From: Gemmatimonadales bacterium
GTDB lineage: Bacteria; Gemmatimonadota; Gemmatimonadetes; Gemmatimonadales; JACORV01
Length of the DNA stretch: 36,855 nucleotides
NCBI GenBank assembly: GCA_030697825.1
Contig: JAUYOW010000147.1
Coordinates: 1-36,855, forward strand
Direction of reading: 5' to 3'
The notes under the pieces are model-generated. The model was not told the origin of the DNA, ran no database searches, and saw nothing but the letters and a program-made list of their open reading frames with translations. The translations under genes were made by a program, and so were the position numbers. Below, one piece after another: positions 7,711 through 15,495 of the stretch; position 1 is the first letter of the stretch, and each line of letters begins with the position of its first letter.

Positions 7711-8994
7711 TCATCCAATATGCGTGGCCAGGGCGTCCCCGCCACGGCGGCGCAGGGTGAGCGCGATCCCCGCGGCAAGGACGCCGGCGCCGGCGACGTG
7801 CATGAGCAAGGTGGCCGCGGCGCTCCCCATCGCGCCGTACCGCGGTATCCAGAGCAGGTCGCCGCCAAGGTTCACCGCGAACTCGACCACCCCGACCATC
7901 GCCACCAGGCGGGTGTGACCGAGCCGCAGCCCGACCGGCACGAGCAGCAGGTTCACCGACCCGATGACGTTGGCCGCGAGCAGGACGCGCAACACGCCGG
8001 CGGCGGACGTGTACCGCGTGCCGTAGAGGACTTCGACGATCCACGGGGCCAGCCAGATGCCGGCGGCGGCCGCCGCCGCCAGCACCAGGGCCCCGTTCCG
8101 CACCAGGCGAAGATAGCGCTTCAGCTGCTGGTGCTCGATGATCGCCGTGGCGTAGGGAAGCGCCACCGACCACGCGGCGCCCGACGCGAGCAGCAGCACT
8201 CCCGAGACCCGCGCCGCCGCGTTCCATATCCCGGTTTCCGTGACGCCTGACAGCGCGGATAGCAGCAGCGTGTCGCTCTGCCCGACCAGGGCGTACGCCA
8301 CCGCCGGGACCGCCATCCACACCGAAAAGGTGAGCCATTCCCCGGGCGGCTTCCGGAGGATGGGAGGCCAAAGAGGTACGGTGCGGTGGGAGGTCCAGTA
8401 CATCGCCCCCGCCTCGGCGGCGACGGCGATCAGGGTCACCGCGAGCGCGGCGGTGATCGTGAGGCCGCCGGCAACGGCGAGCGTGGCGTAGGTCGCGAGC
8501 CGCGCCGCGGCGAGTCCCGAGCGGGTGACCGCGAGCGAGCGCTGGTCGCGCACGACCTGTAGGACGGAGACGTAGTGGGCGCCCGCCGCCATCGCGACGC
8601 CGCACGCCGCCGCCGCGGCGGCCAGCCAGGGCATGCCCGGGGGGAGTTGGAGCGATGGCAGGATCCACCGGCCCGCGAGTGTCACCCCGAGCGCGATCGT
8701 GAGGGCGACGCCGACGCGCAGGCCCAGGAAGATCGTGTGGAGATGCCGGATGTCGCGGCCGCCCATGATCTCGGGGCTGCCGAGCCGCACGAAGGCGACG
8801 GAGAACCCTAGGTCCGAGAGGCCGGCGACGGTGAACACGATGGCGAGGGCGACGGCGACCGTGCCGAATCCTGCGGGGCCGAGGCTGCGCGCGAGCAGGA
8901 TGGTGGTACCGACCCCGAGCGCGGCGGTGGCGACGGTGCCCGCGAGCGACCAGCCGGCGTCGCGGGCGCCCCGGCGGGCGGTGAACGCCAGCAG
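7711..8994 (-). CDS. Polysaccharide flippase (Wzx-like, MATE/MVF superfamily)
   Basis: An integral membrane protein with about 12 hydrophobic segments, from WSLAGTVATAALGVGTTILLA to the last near LMHVAGAGVLAAGIAL. LARSLGPAGFGTVAVALAI followed by LSDLGFSVAFVRLG is characteristic of O-antigen/teichoic-acid flippases. It would move the lipid-linked repeat unit across the inner membrane. The start is unresolved. The first helix is preceded in frame only by CTG codons (8994, 8991) downstream of the rfaE1 stop. The next conventional start upstream is GTG 9228, which would overlap rfaE1 by 184 bp. The next inside is GTG 8838, which would delete the first helix. The G/C homopolymer stretch at 9011-9040 makes a sequencing frameshift possible. 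Confidence 0.85.
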   Translation of the reverse strand: MLAFTARRGARDAGWSLAGTVATAALGVGTTILLARSLGPAGFGTVAVALAIVFTVAGLSDLGFSVAFVRLGSPEIMGGRDIRHLHTIFLGLRVGVALTIALGVTLAGRWILPSLQLPPGMPWLAAAAAACGVAMAAGAHYVSVLQVVRDQRSLAVTRSGLAAARLATYATLAVAGGLTITAALAVTLIAVAAEAGAMYWTSHRTVPLWPPILRKPPGEWLTFSVWMAVPAVAYALVGQSDTLLLSALSGVTETGIWNAAARVSGVLLLASGAAWSVALPYATAIIEHQQLKRYLRLVRNGALVLAAAAAAGIWLAPWIVEVLYGTRYTSAAGVLRVLLAANVIGSVNLLLVPVGLRLGHTRLVAMVGVVEFAVNLGGDLLWIPRYGAMGSAAATLLMHVAGAGVLAAGIALTLRRRGGDALATHIG

Positions 8995-9044
8995 GGACTG
9001 GAGCCACGCGCCTCGGGGGGCGCCGGGCGGGGGCGGGGGCGCCG

Positions 9045-10061
9045 CTACAGCACTCCCCCCCGCCGGAACATCCCCACTTCGTCGAACCGCCGCTCGTACA
9101 GCTCGAGCACCTCTTCGCGCGTGACGACGGCGACGCCCGCCTTGCCCACCTCGATGCCGGCGGCGTAGTTCGCGAGCACCGTCGCCTCGCGCATGGTCGC
9201 TCCCGCGGCTAGCGCCGTGCCGACCCACGCTGTGACCGTGTCGCCCGCGCCGGAAACGTCGTACACCTCGCGCGCGTGGGTAGGGAATCGCGTTATGGCG
9301 CCGTCCTTGGCGAGCAGCGCCATGCCTTGCGGCCCCAGCGTGAGGAGGAGGTTGTCCACCTCGAGTTGCGCCATCACCATGGGCAGCGCATCGGCGTGCT
9401 CCAGGTCCACGGCGGCGCCGAGGGCCGCTTCCAGTTCGCGCCGGTTAGGCTTGAAGACGGTGGCGCCCTTGTAGTTGAAGAAATGCTTGTACTTGGGGTC
9501 CACGACCGACGGGATGCCGCGCTTGCGTGCTCCCTGGAGTGCCGCCTCGATGACGGTCGGCGCCAGGGTGCCCTTGTTGTAGTCCTCGAGCAGGATCGCG
9601 TCGGCGTTCTTGAGGGCGCGCTTGAGCCGGTCCTTCAGCTCCTCCAGCGCTTCGCCGTCGAGGAGCGTGTCCTCTTCTTCGTCGATCCGCACCAGCTGCT
9701 GGCTGCGCGCCACGACGCGCGTCTTGGACGTGGTGGGCCGCGCGGTCACTACGATGACGCCGTCGTCGCGGATCCCCGCGGCCGCCAGCTCGGTACGCAG
9801 CTGCTCACCACGCTGGTCGTCCCCGATCGCGCCGACGAACGTGACCTCCGCGCCGATCGCGGCCACGTTGGCCGCCACGTTCGCGGCCCCGCCGAGGGCG
9901 TACCGCCGCTCCTGCACCGTGACGACCGGGACCGGCGCCTCGGGGGAAATGCGCTCCACGTCCCCGATGAGATAGATGTCGAGCATGGCGTCGCCGACCA
10001 CGACGATGCGGCGGCCCTTCATTGCGTCCAGCAGGGCGATGATGCGCTCGCGAACGATCAC
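9045..10061 (-). CDS. rfaE1: D-glycero-beta-D-manno-heptose-7-phosphate kinase
   Basis: A 338-residue PfkB-family sugar kinase. It phosphorylates heptose 7-phosphate at C1 in the ADP-heptose pathway for LPS or S-layer glycans. VVGDAMLDIYLIGDVERISPEAPVPVV (about 21-47) is specific to RfaE1/HldA. The PfkB signatures are GGAANVAANVAAIGA (57-71) and DVSGAGDT (268-275, catalytic D274). There is no C-terminal cytidylyltransferase-like domain, so the adenylyltransferase (HldC/RfaE2) must be a separate gene outside the window. I place the start at GTG 10061, which overlaps the LhgO-type stop as GTGA; the longer frame adds 17 residues of no family character. Confidence 0.92.
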   Translation of the reverse strand: MIVRERIIALLDAMKGRRIVVVGDAMLDIYLIGDVERISPEAPVPVVTVQERRYALGGAANVAANVAAIGAEVTFVGAIGDDQRGEQLRTELAAAGIRDDGVIVVTARPTTSKTRVVARSQQLVRIDEEEDTLLDGEALEELKDRLKRALKNADAILLEDYNKGTLAPTVIEAALQGARKRGIPSVVDPKYKHFFNYKGATVFKPNRRELEAALGAAVDLEHADALPMVMAQLEVDNLLLTLGPQGMALLAKDGAITRFPTHAREVYDVSGAGDTVTAWVGTALAAGATMREATVLANYAAGIEVGKAGVAVVTREEVLELYERRFDEVGMFRRGGVL

Positions 10062-11182
10062 GACGGGCGCTCCAGCAGGTTGCCCACGAGTTCGCCGATG
10101 GCCAGCGAGCACGTGAGTCCGGGCGATTCGATGCCGATCAGGTTGACCCAGCCTGGACGGCCACTATCCGACTCTTCACTGATCACGAAGTCACGGAAGC
10201 CTTCGCCGGGCCCCTGCAGCTTGGGCCGGATGCCGGCCAGATCGGGCGAGAGATCCTCCGGCTCCAGGCCTTCGAGATACCGCGATGCCGCCGCGTGAAA
10301 CGTCTCGCGCAAACCCTCGGCGACCCCGTAGTCCTGCACCCGAGCGGAAAGGTACTCGACGTCGGGACCCAGCCGGATACCGCCTGCCAGGTCCAGCGTC
10401 ACGTGGATCCCCAGCCCGGCCGGTTGCGGCGTCGGGTAGATGAGGTGGCTCGCCAGGTGCCGCTTCCGCGGGTGCACCCGAAAATAATGCCCCCGCGCGA
10501 AGTGCACCCGGTAGCCGCACGCCTCCACGTCGAACCCCGCGAGCGCGGCGACCCGGTCCGCTTCCAGGCCCGCCGAGTTGACCACCCAGCGCGCCGTGAC
10601 CGCGGTGCAGGCGCCATCGTTTGCGCGCGCGGTCAGCCGATACCCGCCCTCCATGGCATCGACCCCGGCGAGCGTGTGCCGCCAGGCCACCGTGCACCCA
10701 TGGCCTCCGGCGTCGGCGAGCAGGCTGGCCATGAATGCGTGCGAGTCGACGATCCCTGTGTCCGGCGACCAGAGCGCGGCCGTCGCCCGCACCCGGGGCT
10801 CGAGGGTGCGGGTCTCCACGGCCGACAGCGTACGGAGCGATCGCACCCCGTTGGCTTCGGCGCGTCGCCCGATCTCGTCGAGCCTCGGCTCCTCGTCGCT
10901 CGAGGTTGCGACGATGAGCTTGCCGATCCGGCGGTGCGGCACGTCGTGCGTCTCACACCAGGCGTAGAGGCTGCGGTTGCCGCTCGCACACAGCGTGGCC
11001 TTGAGGCTGCCGGGTGGGTAGTAGATGCCGGCGTGCACGACCTCGCTGTTCCGGCTGCTCGTTTCCACCCCGAAGCGCTCGTGCCGCTCCACGACTATCA
11101 CCTCGTGCCCGCGCGCGGCGAGCTCCCGGGCGCACGCGAGGCCGATGACCCCGGCGCCGATGACCATGGCGTCAACGTCCAT
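10058..11182 (-). CDS. lhgO: L-2-hydroxyglutarate oxidase-like FAD oxidoreductase
   Basis: A 374-residue FAD-dependent oxidoreductase of the DAO family. The FAD Rossmann motif is MVIGAGVIGLACARELAARG (6-25), followed by VVERHERFGVETSSRNSEVVHAGIYYPPGSLKA. TSSRNSEVVHAGIYY is typical of LhgO/YgaF, which oxidises L-2-hydroxyglutarate to 2-oxoglutarate and passes electrons to quinone. The C-terminal GIESPGLTCSLAIGE completes the FAD site. I chose ATG 11182; a TTG at 11209 would add 9 residues. It lies between a Wzi-like barrel and a heptose kinase and overlaps the kinase start, so it is cotranscribed with polysaccharide genes, an unexpected place for this enzyme. Confidence 0.85.
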   Translation of the reverse strand: MDVDAMVIGAGVIGLACARELAARGHEVIVVERHERFGVETSSRNSEVVHAGIYYPPGSLKATLCASGNRSLYAWCETHDVPHRRIGKLIVATSSDEEPRLDEIGRRAEANGVRSLRTLSAVETRTLEPRVRATAALWSPDTGIVDSHAFMASLLADAGGHGCTVAWRHTLAGVDAMEGGYRLTARANDGACTAVTARWVVNSAGLEADRVAALAGFDVEACGYRVHFARGHYFRVHPRKRHLASHLIYPTPQPAGLGIHVTLDLAGGIRLGPDVEYLSARVQDYGVAEGLRETFHAAASRYLEGLEPEDLSPDLAGIRPKLQGPGEGFRDFVISEESDSGRPGWVNLIGIESPGLTCSLAIGELVGNLLERPS

Positions 11183-11233
11183 GCCAAGCGCCGCGCGGTG
11201 GCCCGTCAACCGGCTCGGCCGCGCCCATCCGCG

Positions 11234-12763
11234 TTACCAGCGCAGCGCTCCGGACAGCCGCCGGCGCAGCTCGACCCGCACCCTCCACACCCACCGGCCG
11301 TCGCTCGCGCCGTCCACGTGCTCCGCATTGCGGACGAAGTGCCGCCCGATCTCCGCGCTCAGGCTCGCGCCATCGCGGGGCGTCCACGCCACCTGGCCGG
11401 CCACGCGCGCCGTGCGTTCCACCACGCCTTCGAAGAGCGTGGGGGTCGTGGCGAACAGCGACTCGGCGGGGTAGCGCACCCGGAAGTCCCCTTCGCCCTG
11501 GCGCAGCCACGTCAGCTCCGCGCCGACCAGCAGGCGCGGCGCGGCGATCGCCGTGACCCGGGCCGTGGCCTGGTCGTAGTCGGCGTAGCTCCGCCCGATG
11601 CCGACGCCCCGGAGCGTGTACTGCTCCTCGTTCGCGGGGGTACGGTAGGCCAGGTTCGTCACCCGCGTGTAGAAGGCCGACCAGCTCACGGCTCCGCCGC
11701 CGGCTCCGCCGGACGCCGAGAGCGTGTAGCCGTACCCGTTAGGCTCCTTGTCGCCCTGCGCCTTCTCGTCCACCTGTGCGTCATCTAGGTAGAGCTGCGC
11801 GAACAACCTCACGCTGCCGCCCGCCTGCCACGAGACGTCCGCGCCCAGCAGCGCGTTGGAGGTCGGCACGTCGTTGTATTGGGCCAGCAGGAAAAGGTTG
11901 AGGGGGTTGACGTACCACGGCTCGAAGGAGCGGGGGATCCCCCCCGTCTGGGCGTAGAGCGCGGCCTCGGAGAGAGAGAACGCGAAACGGGAAGACGGCT
12001 GGACCACCAGTCTATGGAGCGACAGGTAGCGGTTCACCGGCTGGATCGTGTTGAACAGCGGCAGCGGGTCCAGTTGGGTGGCCAGAAGTTCGAGCCGGAG
12101 CCGCCGCGGGCCCAGGCGCAGCATCAGGTGGTCGAAGGCGTACGGGCTGGTTGAGAGCAGCAGGCCCTCGACCTCGGGAGATCCCCAGTTGCGGTCCATG
12201 ATGCCGAAGAACAGGTCGGCGTAACGCCACGACGCGGTGAGGTACGCCTCGTCGTTCCGCCCCGCCACGATGCGGTCCTTCTTGCCCGTGTAGTCGGGAT
12301 CGAACCTGAGGCGGTTGTCGATGCGCGGATGGGTCACGAGCGCGAAGTGCGGCAGCTCGAGCGATGCCGAGAGACCGGCCTGCGGGTAGATGCCGGTCGA
12401 GTCGGCGGAGGGGCGCAGCGCCCACCGCCGTGCATCCGACGCGCCGAGCGCACCCACACTGGCGTCCAGCGTCCAGCGCACGGTGTCGGCGCCGTCATCC
12501 AGCTCGTGCGCGAGTTCGCGGAGCATGCTCAGCGCCGACGCGCCGACGGCCGTCGTGTCCACCGCGGCGATCGCCCGCGCCACGTCGGCGCGGCGGAGCG
12601 GCCGGGTGAGCGGATCCAGCCCGCGAAGGACGCCGGCCCGCGACAGGTGGTCTACGTAGGGTGTTGCCCAGGAAGACATGGGCAGGTAGCGGTTGCTTTC
12701 GACCTGGGCCGCCAGTGGCGCGGCGCCTGCCGCAACGAACGCGGTGACGAGGAGAACGCGCAT
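11234..12763 (-). CDS. Capsule assembly Wzi-like outer-membrane beta-barrel
   Basis: A 509-residue exported protein. The N-terminus MRVLLVTAFVAAGAAPLAAQ is a signal peptide, with likely cleavage after AAQ near residue 20. The mature part opens with a helical segment (YVDHLSRAGVLRGLDPLTRPLRR) and then alternating aromatic beta-strand sequence. It includes MDRNWGSPEVEGLLLS and PWYVNPLNLFLLAQYND, which recall the capsule assembly Wzi family (PF14052), and ends WRVRVELRRRLSGALRW, a plausible terminal strand. Wzi is an outer-membrane lectin that anchors capsule. It appears to be the first gene of the polysaccharide operon. Its ATG is only 4 bases after a TATATTCG promoter element, so the mRNA may be leaderless. 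Confidence 0.82.
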   Translation of the reverse strand: MRVLLVTAFVAAGAAPLAAQVESNRYLPMSSWATPYVDHLSRAGVLRGLDPLTRPLRRADVARAIAAVDTTAVGASALSMLRELAHELDDGADTVRWTLDASVGALGASDARRWALRPSADSTGIYPQAGLSASLELPHFALVTHPRIDNRLRFDPDYTGKKDRIVAGRNDEAYLTASWRYADLFFGIMDRNWGSPEVEGLLLSTSPYAFDHLMLRLGPRRLRLELLATQLDPLPLFNTIQPVNRYLSLHRLVVQPSSRFAFSLSEAALYAQTGGIPRSFEPWYVNPLNLFLLAQYNDVPTSNALLGADVSWQAGGSVRLFAQLYLDDAQVDEKAQGDKEPNGYGYTLSASGGAGGGAVSWSAFYTRVTNLAYRTPANEEQYTLRGVGIGRSYADYDQATARVTAIAAPRLLVGAELTWLRQGEGDFRVRYPAESLFATTPTLFEGVVERTARVAGQVAWTPRDGASLSAEIGRHFVRNAEHVDGASDGRWVWRVRVELRRRLSGALRW

Positions 12764-12767
12764 CGGC

Positions 12768-12775
12768 CGAATATA
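12768..12775 (-). promoter_or_regulatory. Predicted promoter element TATATTCG for the polysaccharide operon
   Basis: The minus strand reads TATATTCG, followed by 4 bases and then the ATG of the Wzi-like gene. It matches TAnnTT and also a -10 hexamer (TATATT). There is no TTG at the spacing seen before rpsU and rex. Transcription would begin within or next to the start codon. Confidence 0.5.
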
Positions 12776-12838
12776 GGGCAGGCGCCGCGGGGCAGACAGA
12801 CCGCGGCCGCCGGAGAGACGCCGCCCCCTCCCACCGGT

Positions 12839-12846
12839 TAGCTTTC
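12839..12846 (+). promoter_or_regulatory. Predicted promoter element TAGCTTTC for the asparaginase unit
   Basis: TAGCTTTC is one mismatch from TAnnTTTG and is followed by 7 bases and the ATG at 12854. It shares a 90-bp intergenic region with the divergent Wzi-like gene. No upstream TTG is present. The short distance suggests a leaderless message. Confidence 0.45.
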
Positions 12847-12853
12847 CCCCGAC

Positions 12854-13870
12854 ATGACCTCCACCGTTGACGCCGTCCGAGGCCACGTAGTCGAGTCGCG
12901 CCACCGGGTCTCCATCGCGGTCGTTTCGAGCGACGGGGCACTGGTCGCGCGGAGCGGCGATCCCGGCCTCGTGACCTTCTGGCGCTCCGCGGCCAAGCTT
13001 TTCCAGGCGATCCCGCTCGTGTCCGACGGCGCGGCCGACGCCCTGGGCGTGGACGACGAGGAGCTGGCCCTCGCCTGCGCCTCGCACAACGGCGAGGCCA
13101 GGCACGTGGAAGTGGCGCGGAGCTTCCTGGGCCGCTCCGGATCGAACGAGGGCGATCTCGTCTGTGGGCCCCATGAGTCGCTCTCCGAACCGGTCGCCCG
13201 CGCCATGGCCGAGCGCGGCGAGAAGCCGACCCGGGCGCACAGCAATTGCTCGGGGAAGCACTCGGGGATGCTGGCACTCGCGCGATTCCACGGTTGGGAG
13301 AAATCGGGCTACGCGCTGCCCGACCACCCGGTGCAGCGGCGCTGCCTGGCTGAGGTCGCATCGTGGACCGGCCTCGGAGAATCGCAGATCTCGCTCGCGA
13401 CGGACGGATGCGGCGTGCCGAGCTTCGCGCTCCCGATCCGGTCCATGGCGCTGGCGTTCGCGCGTCTCTCGGTCGTCGCCGCGGGCGAGGAGGGAGCCCC
13501 GGTATCGAACGGCGCGAGCGCGGCGGCGCGGCGCATCGTTGCGGCGGTACGCGCCGACCCGTTCCTCATCGCGGGCACGGGACGCCTCGATACCGAGCTC
13601 CTCGAAGCCGGCGGCGGCAAGATCCTGGCCAAGGTGGGCGCCGAAGGCGTCTACTCGGCGGCGCTGACGGAGCAGCGGCTGGGCGTCGCGATCAAGGTCG
13701 AGGATGGCGACATGCGATGCCTGGCGCCTGCTCTCCTCGCGGTGCTCGACCAGCTCGCGCCCGGCGCGGCGCGGGTGAGCGAGTCCCACCGCGAGCCCCC
13801 GATCCGGAACAGCGTCGGCGCCGTGGTCGGTCGCTTGGTCGCCACCGTCAATCTCGAACGGCCCACATGA
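12854..13870 (+). CDS. L-asparaginase, Rhizobium etli type (Asparaginase_II)
   Basis: A 338-residue member of the asparaginase family PF06089, which hydrolyses asparagine to aspartate and ammonia and is unrelated to E. coli AnsA/AnsB. From structural work on the R. etli enzyme, the expected residues are an S-x-x-K tandem, a second serine, and a C-x-x-K zinc/lysine site plus a distant cysteine. All are visible: S45/K48 in RSAAKLF, S77 in ASHNG, C132/K135 in NCSGKHSGM, and C186 in DGCGVPS. There is no signal peptide, so it is cytosolic. It begins the plus-strand transcription unit leading to obg. Confidence 0.9.
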   Translation: MTSTVDAVRGHVVESRHRVSIAVVSSDGALVARSGDPGLVTFWRSAAKLFQAIPLVSDGAADALGVDDEELALACASHNGEARHVEVARSFLGRSGSNEGDLVCGPHESLSEPVARAMAERGEKPTRAHSNCSGKHSGMLALARFHGWEKSGYALPDHPVQRRCLAEVASWTGLGESQISLATDGCGVPSFALPIRSMALAFARLSVVAAGEEGAPVSNGASAAARRIVAAVRADPFLIAGTGRLDTELLEAGGGKILAKVGAEGVYSAALTEQRLGVAIKVEDGDMRCLAPALLAVLDQLAPGAARVSESHREPPIRNSVGAVVGRLVATVNLERPT

Positions 13871-13873
13871 CCC

Positions 13874-13895
13874 GTCCGGCTGTCCGTTTGTCCGC
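13874..13895. repeat. 8-bp tandem repeat, about 2.75 units
   Basis: GTCCGGCT (13874), GTCCGTTT (13882), GTCCGC (13890), lying 4 bases after the asparaginase stop. Units are degenerate and few. It is listed because similar short-period repeats occur at several other gene junctions here. Confidence 0.45.
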
Positions 13896-13954
13896 AAGGG
13901 AATGATCCGCCCTGCCTTCAATTCGATGACACGTCGTCGCGATTCGGTGCTATC

Positions 13955-14496
13955 GTGAGCGCGCTCGACCCGTCGACCGCCGGCCTGGTACGCGTCGCCC
14001 TCGCGATCCCGGACGCGGAAGAAGCGGCGTCGCGGCCGCCGCGCTGCGCGCCGTCGTGCCCGCGTCCGGGGAGGGCGCCGACGCCGCGGACTACGATCGT
14101 TGGAGGGAGTGGCTCTCGCGTGGAGAGGAAACCGGCCGCCGCATCTACGGCCCGCAGTTCGACCAGCTGCGGCGCAACGTGGCCGCCCTGCACCCGGCGC
14201 TCGATCTCTGGATCGTCGTGGACGGGTACGGGCGTACCATCAGCCGGCCGGCGCTCGACATGACCAGGCGTGAGCTGTGCTCGATCGCCATGCTCGTTCC
14301 CCAGAACGCGCCCCGGCAGCTGCACTCGCACCTGCGTGGCGCGCTGAACGTCGGTGCGACGCCTGACCAGGTTGCCGCTGTCCTGGCGCTCGCCGGAGAG
14401 GTCGGACTTCCGGGCTCGCGAGTGGACGCTGCACGCGCCCTGTGGCACGACTTCGCTGCTTCCGCCAACGGCCAACGGCCGACGGCCAACGGCTGA
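13955..14496 (+). pseudogene. Carboxymuconolactone decarboxylase family gene, frameshifted
   Basis: The C-terminal part (14056-14496, up to 146 residues from GTG 14056) has the AhpD/CMD-like signature LDMTRRELCSIAMLV...QLHSHLRGALNVGATPDQVAAVLALAGEV. A plausible N-terminus, GTG 13955 encoding MSALDPSTAGLVRVALAIPDAEEA, lies in another frame. Restoring one base near 14030 joins it to VAAALRAVVPASGEGADAADY. This looks like a one-base deletion or a sequence error. Compared with my memory of relatives, a segment resembling VEEVLLQSYLFAGFP is also missing between the halves. Whether the short downstream product is made is unknown. It lacks the usual Cys-x-x-Cys peroxidase motif. The next gene is obg. 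Confidence 0.7.
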
Positions 14497-14498
14497 CC
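14464..14498. repeat. 7-bp tandem repeat, four units plus a degenerate fifth
   Basis: Units are GCCAACG (14464), GCCAACG (14471), GCCGACG (14478), GCCAACG (14485), then GCTGACC (14492). It encodes the tail SANGQRPTANG of the preceding gene, and the TGA stop is formed in the fifth unit. obg starts 1 base after the array. Confidence 0.85.
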
Positions 14499-14499
14499 C

Positions 14500-15495
14500 A
14501 TGTTCATCGACCAGGTCTTCGTGGATGTCCGGTCGGGACATGGCGGGTCCGGGATGGCGGCGTTCCGGCGCGAGAAGTTCGTGCCCAAGGGCGGCCCGTC
14601 GGGGGGTGACGGCGGGCGCGGTGGCAGCGTGTACGTCGTGGCCGAACCCCAGCTCTGGACGCTGCTCGACTATACCTACAAGAAGCGGTGGATCGCCGGA
14701 TCGGGGGAACCCGGCGGAACGTCGCAGCGCACCGGCCGCTCCGCCGACGACCTGGTGCTGCCGTTGCCGCCCGGTACGGTCGTGCGCGACGCGGACACCG
14801 GGGAGCCGATCGGCGAGGTCGTGAAGCCCGGCGAGCGCCTGCTGGTCGCCAAGGGCGGTCGCGGCGGTCTCGGCAACCAGCACTTCGCTACGCCGACCCA
14901 TCAGGCGCCCACTGAATACCAGCCCGGGGAGGACGGCGAGAAGCGGCGAATCGAGCTCACGCTGAAGCTCATCGCCGACGTCGGTCTTCTAGGAGAGCCG
15001 AACGCCGGCAAGAGCACGCTCCTCGCCGCGGTGACGGCCGCGCGGCCCAAGATCGCTGACTATCCCTTCACCACCCTCGAGCCCAACCTCGGCGTGGTGC
15101 AGCTCTCGCGTCACCGCAGTTTCGTCATCGCCGATATCCCGGGCATCATCGAAGGGGCGCACGCCGGCAAGGGCCTCGGCCTGAAGTTCCTGCGTCACGT
15201 CGAGCGGACGCGCCTGCTGGTCTACATGATCCCGGTGGACGCGCCCGATACTGCCGGCGCCTACGACCTGCTGAGGCGCGAGGCCGAAGCGTTCTCGGCC
15301 GAGCTGGCCGCCAAGCCGCACTGCGTCGCCTGGACCAAGGTTGACCTCGTCCCCTCGGCTCACGAGCTCGATCTCCCCGAGACGCCCGACGCCTTCGCGC
15401 AGTTCGTGATCTCGGGCGTCTCGCATTCGGGCCTTGAGCCGTTCCTAGAATCGATGTGGAAGAGGTTGAAGGTGGAGCGTGCGGATGGGGATTGA
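14500..15495 (+). CDS. obg: GTPase Obg (CgtA)
   Basis: A 331-residue Obg GTPase, an essential factor in 50S ribosomal subunit maturation and stress signalling. The glycine-rich Obg fold occupies about 1-157 (GGPSGGDGGRGGSVYVV, KGGRGGLGNQHFATPTHQAP). The G domain has G1 GEPNAGKST (165-173), G2 YPFTTLEPNLG, G3 ADIPGIIEGA (211-220) and G4 TKVD (279-282). The C-terminal OCT domain of some homologues is absent. G1 begins GEP rather than the more common GFP. The upstream heptamer repeat carries no clear Shine-Dalgarno. Confidence 0.96.
   Translation: MFIDQVFVDVRSGHGGSGMAAFRREKFVPKGGPSGGDGGRGGSVYVVAEPQLWTLLDYTYKKRWIAGSGEPGGTSQRTGRSADDLVLPLPPGTVVRDADTGEPIGEVVKPGERLLVAKGGRGGLGNQHFATPTHQAPTEYQPGEDGEKRRIELTLKLIADVGLLGEPNAGKSTLLAAVTAARPKIADYPFTTLEPNLGVVQLSRHRSFVIADIPGIIEGAHAGKGLGLKFLRHVERTRLLVYMIPVDAPDTAGAYDLLRREAEAFSAELAAKPHCVAWTKVDLVPSAHELDLPETPDAFAQFVISGVSHSGLEPFLESMWKRLKVERADGD

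Noticed and set aside
9011-9040. G-quadruplex regulatory element at the rfaE1-flippase junction
   Set aside because: G-runs here are explained by proline/glycine codons on the minus strand and may reflect an indel; evidence is too weak for a regulatory call.
12770-13921. Minus-strand upstream extension of the Wzi-like frame (to 895 residues)
   Set aside because: It is antisense to the asparaginase gene, has no start-site features, and the signal peptide begins at 12763.
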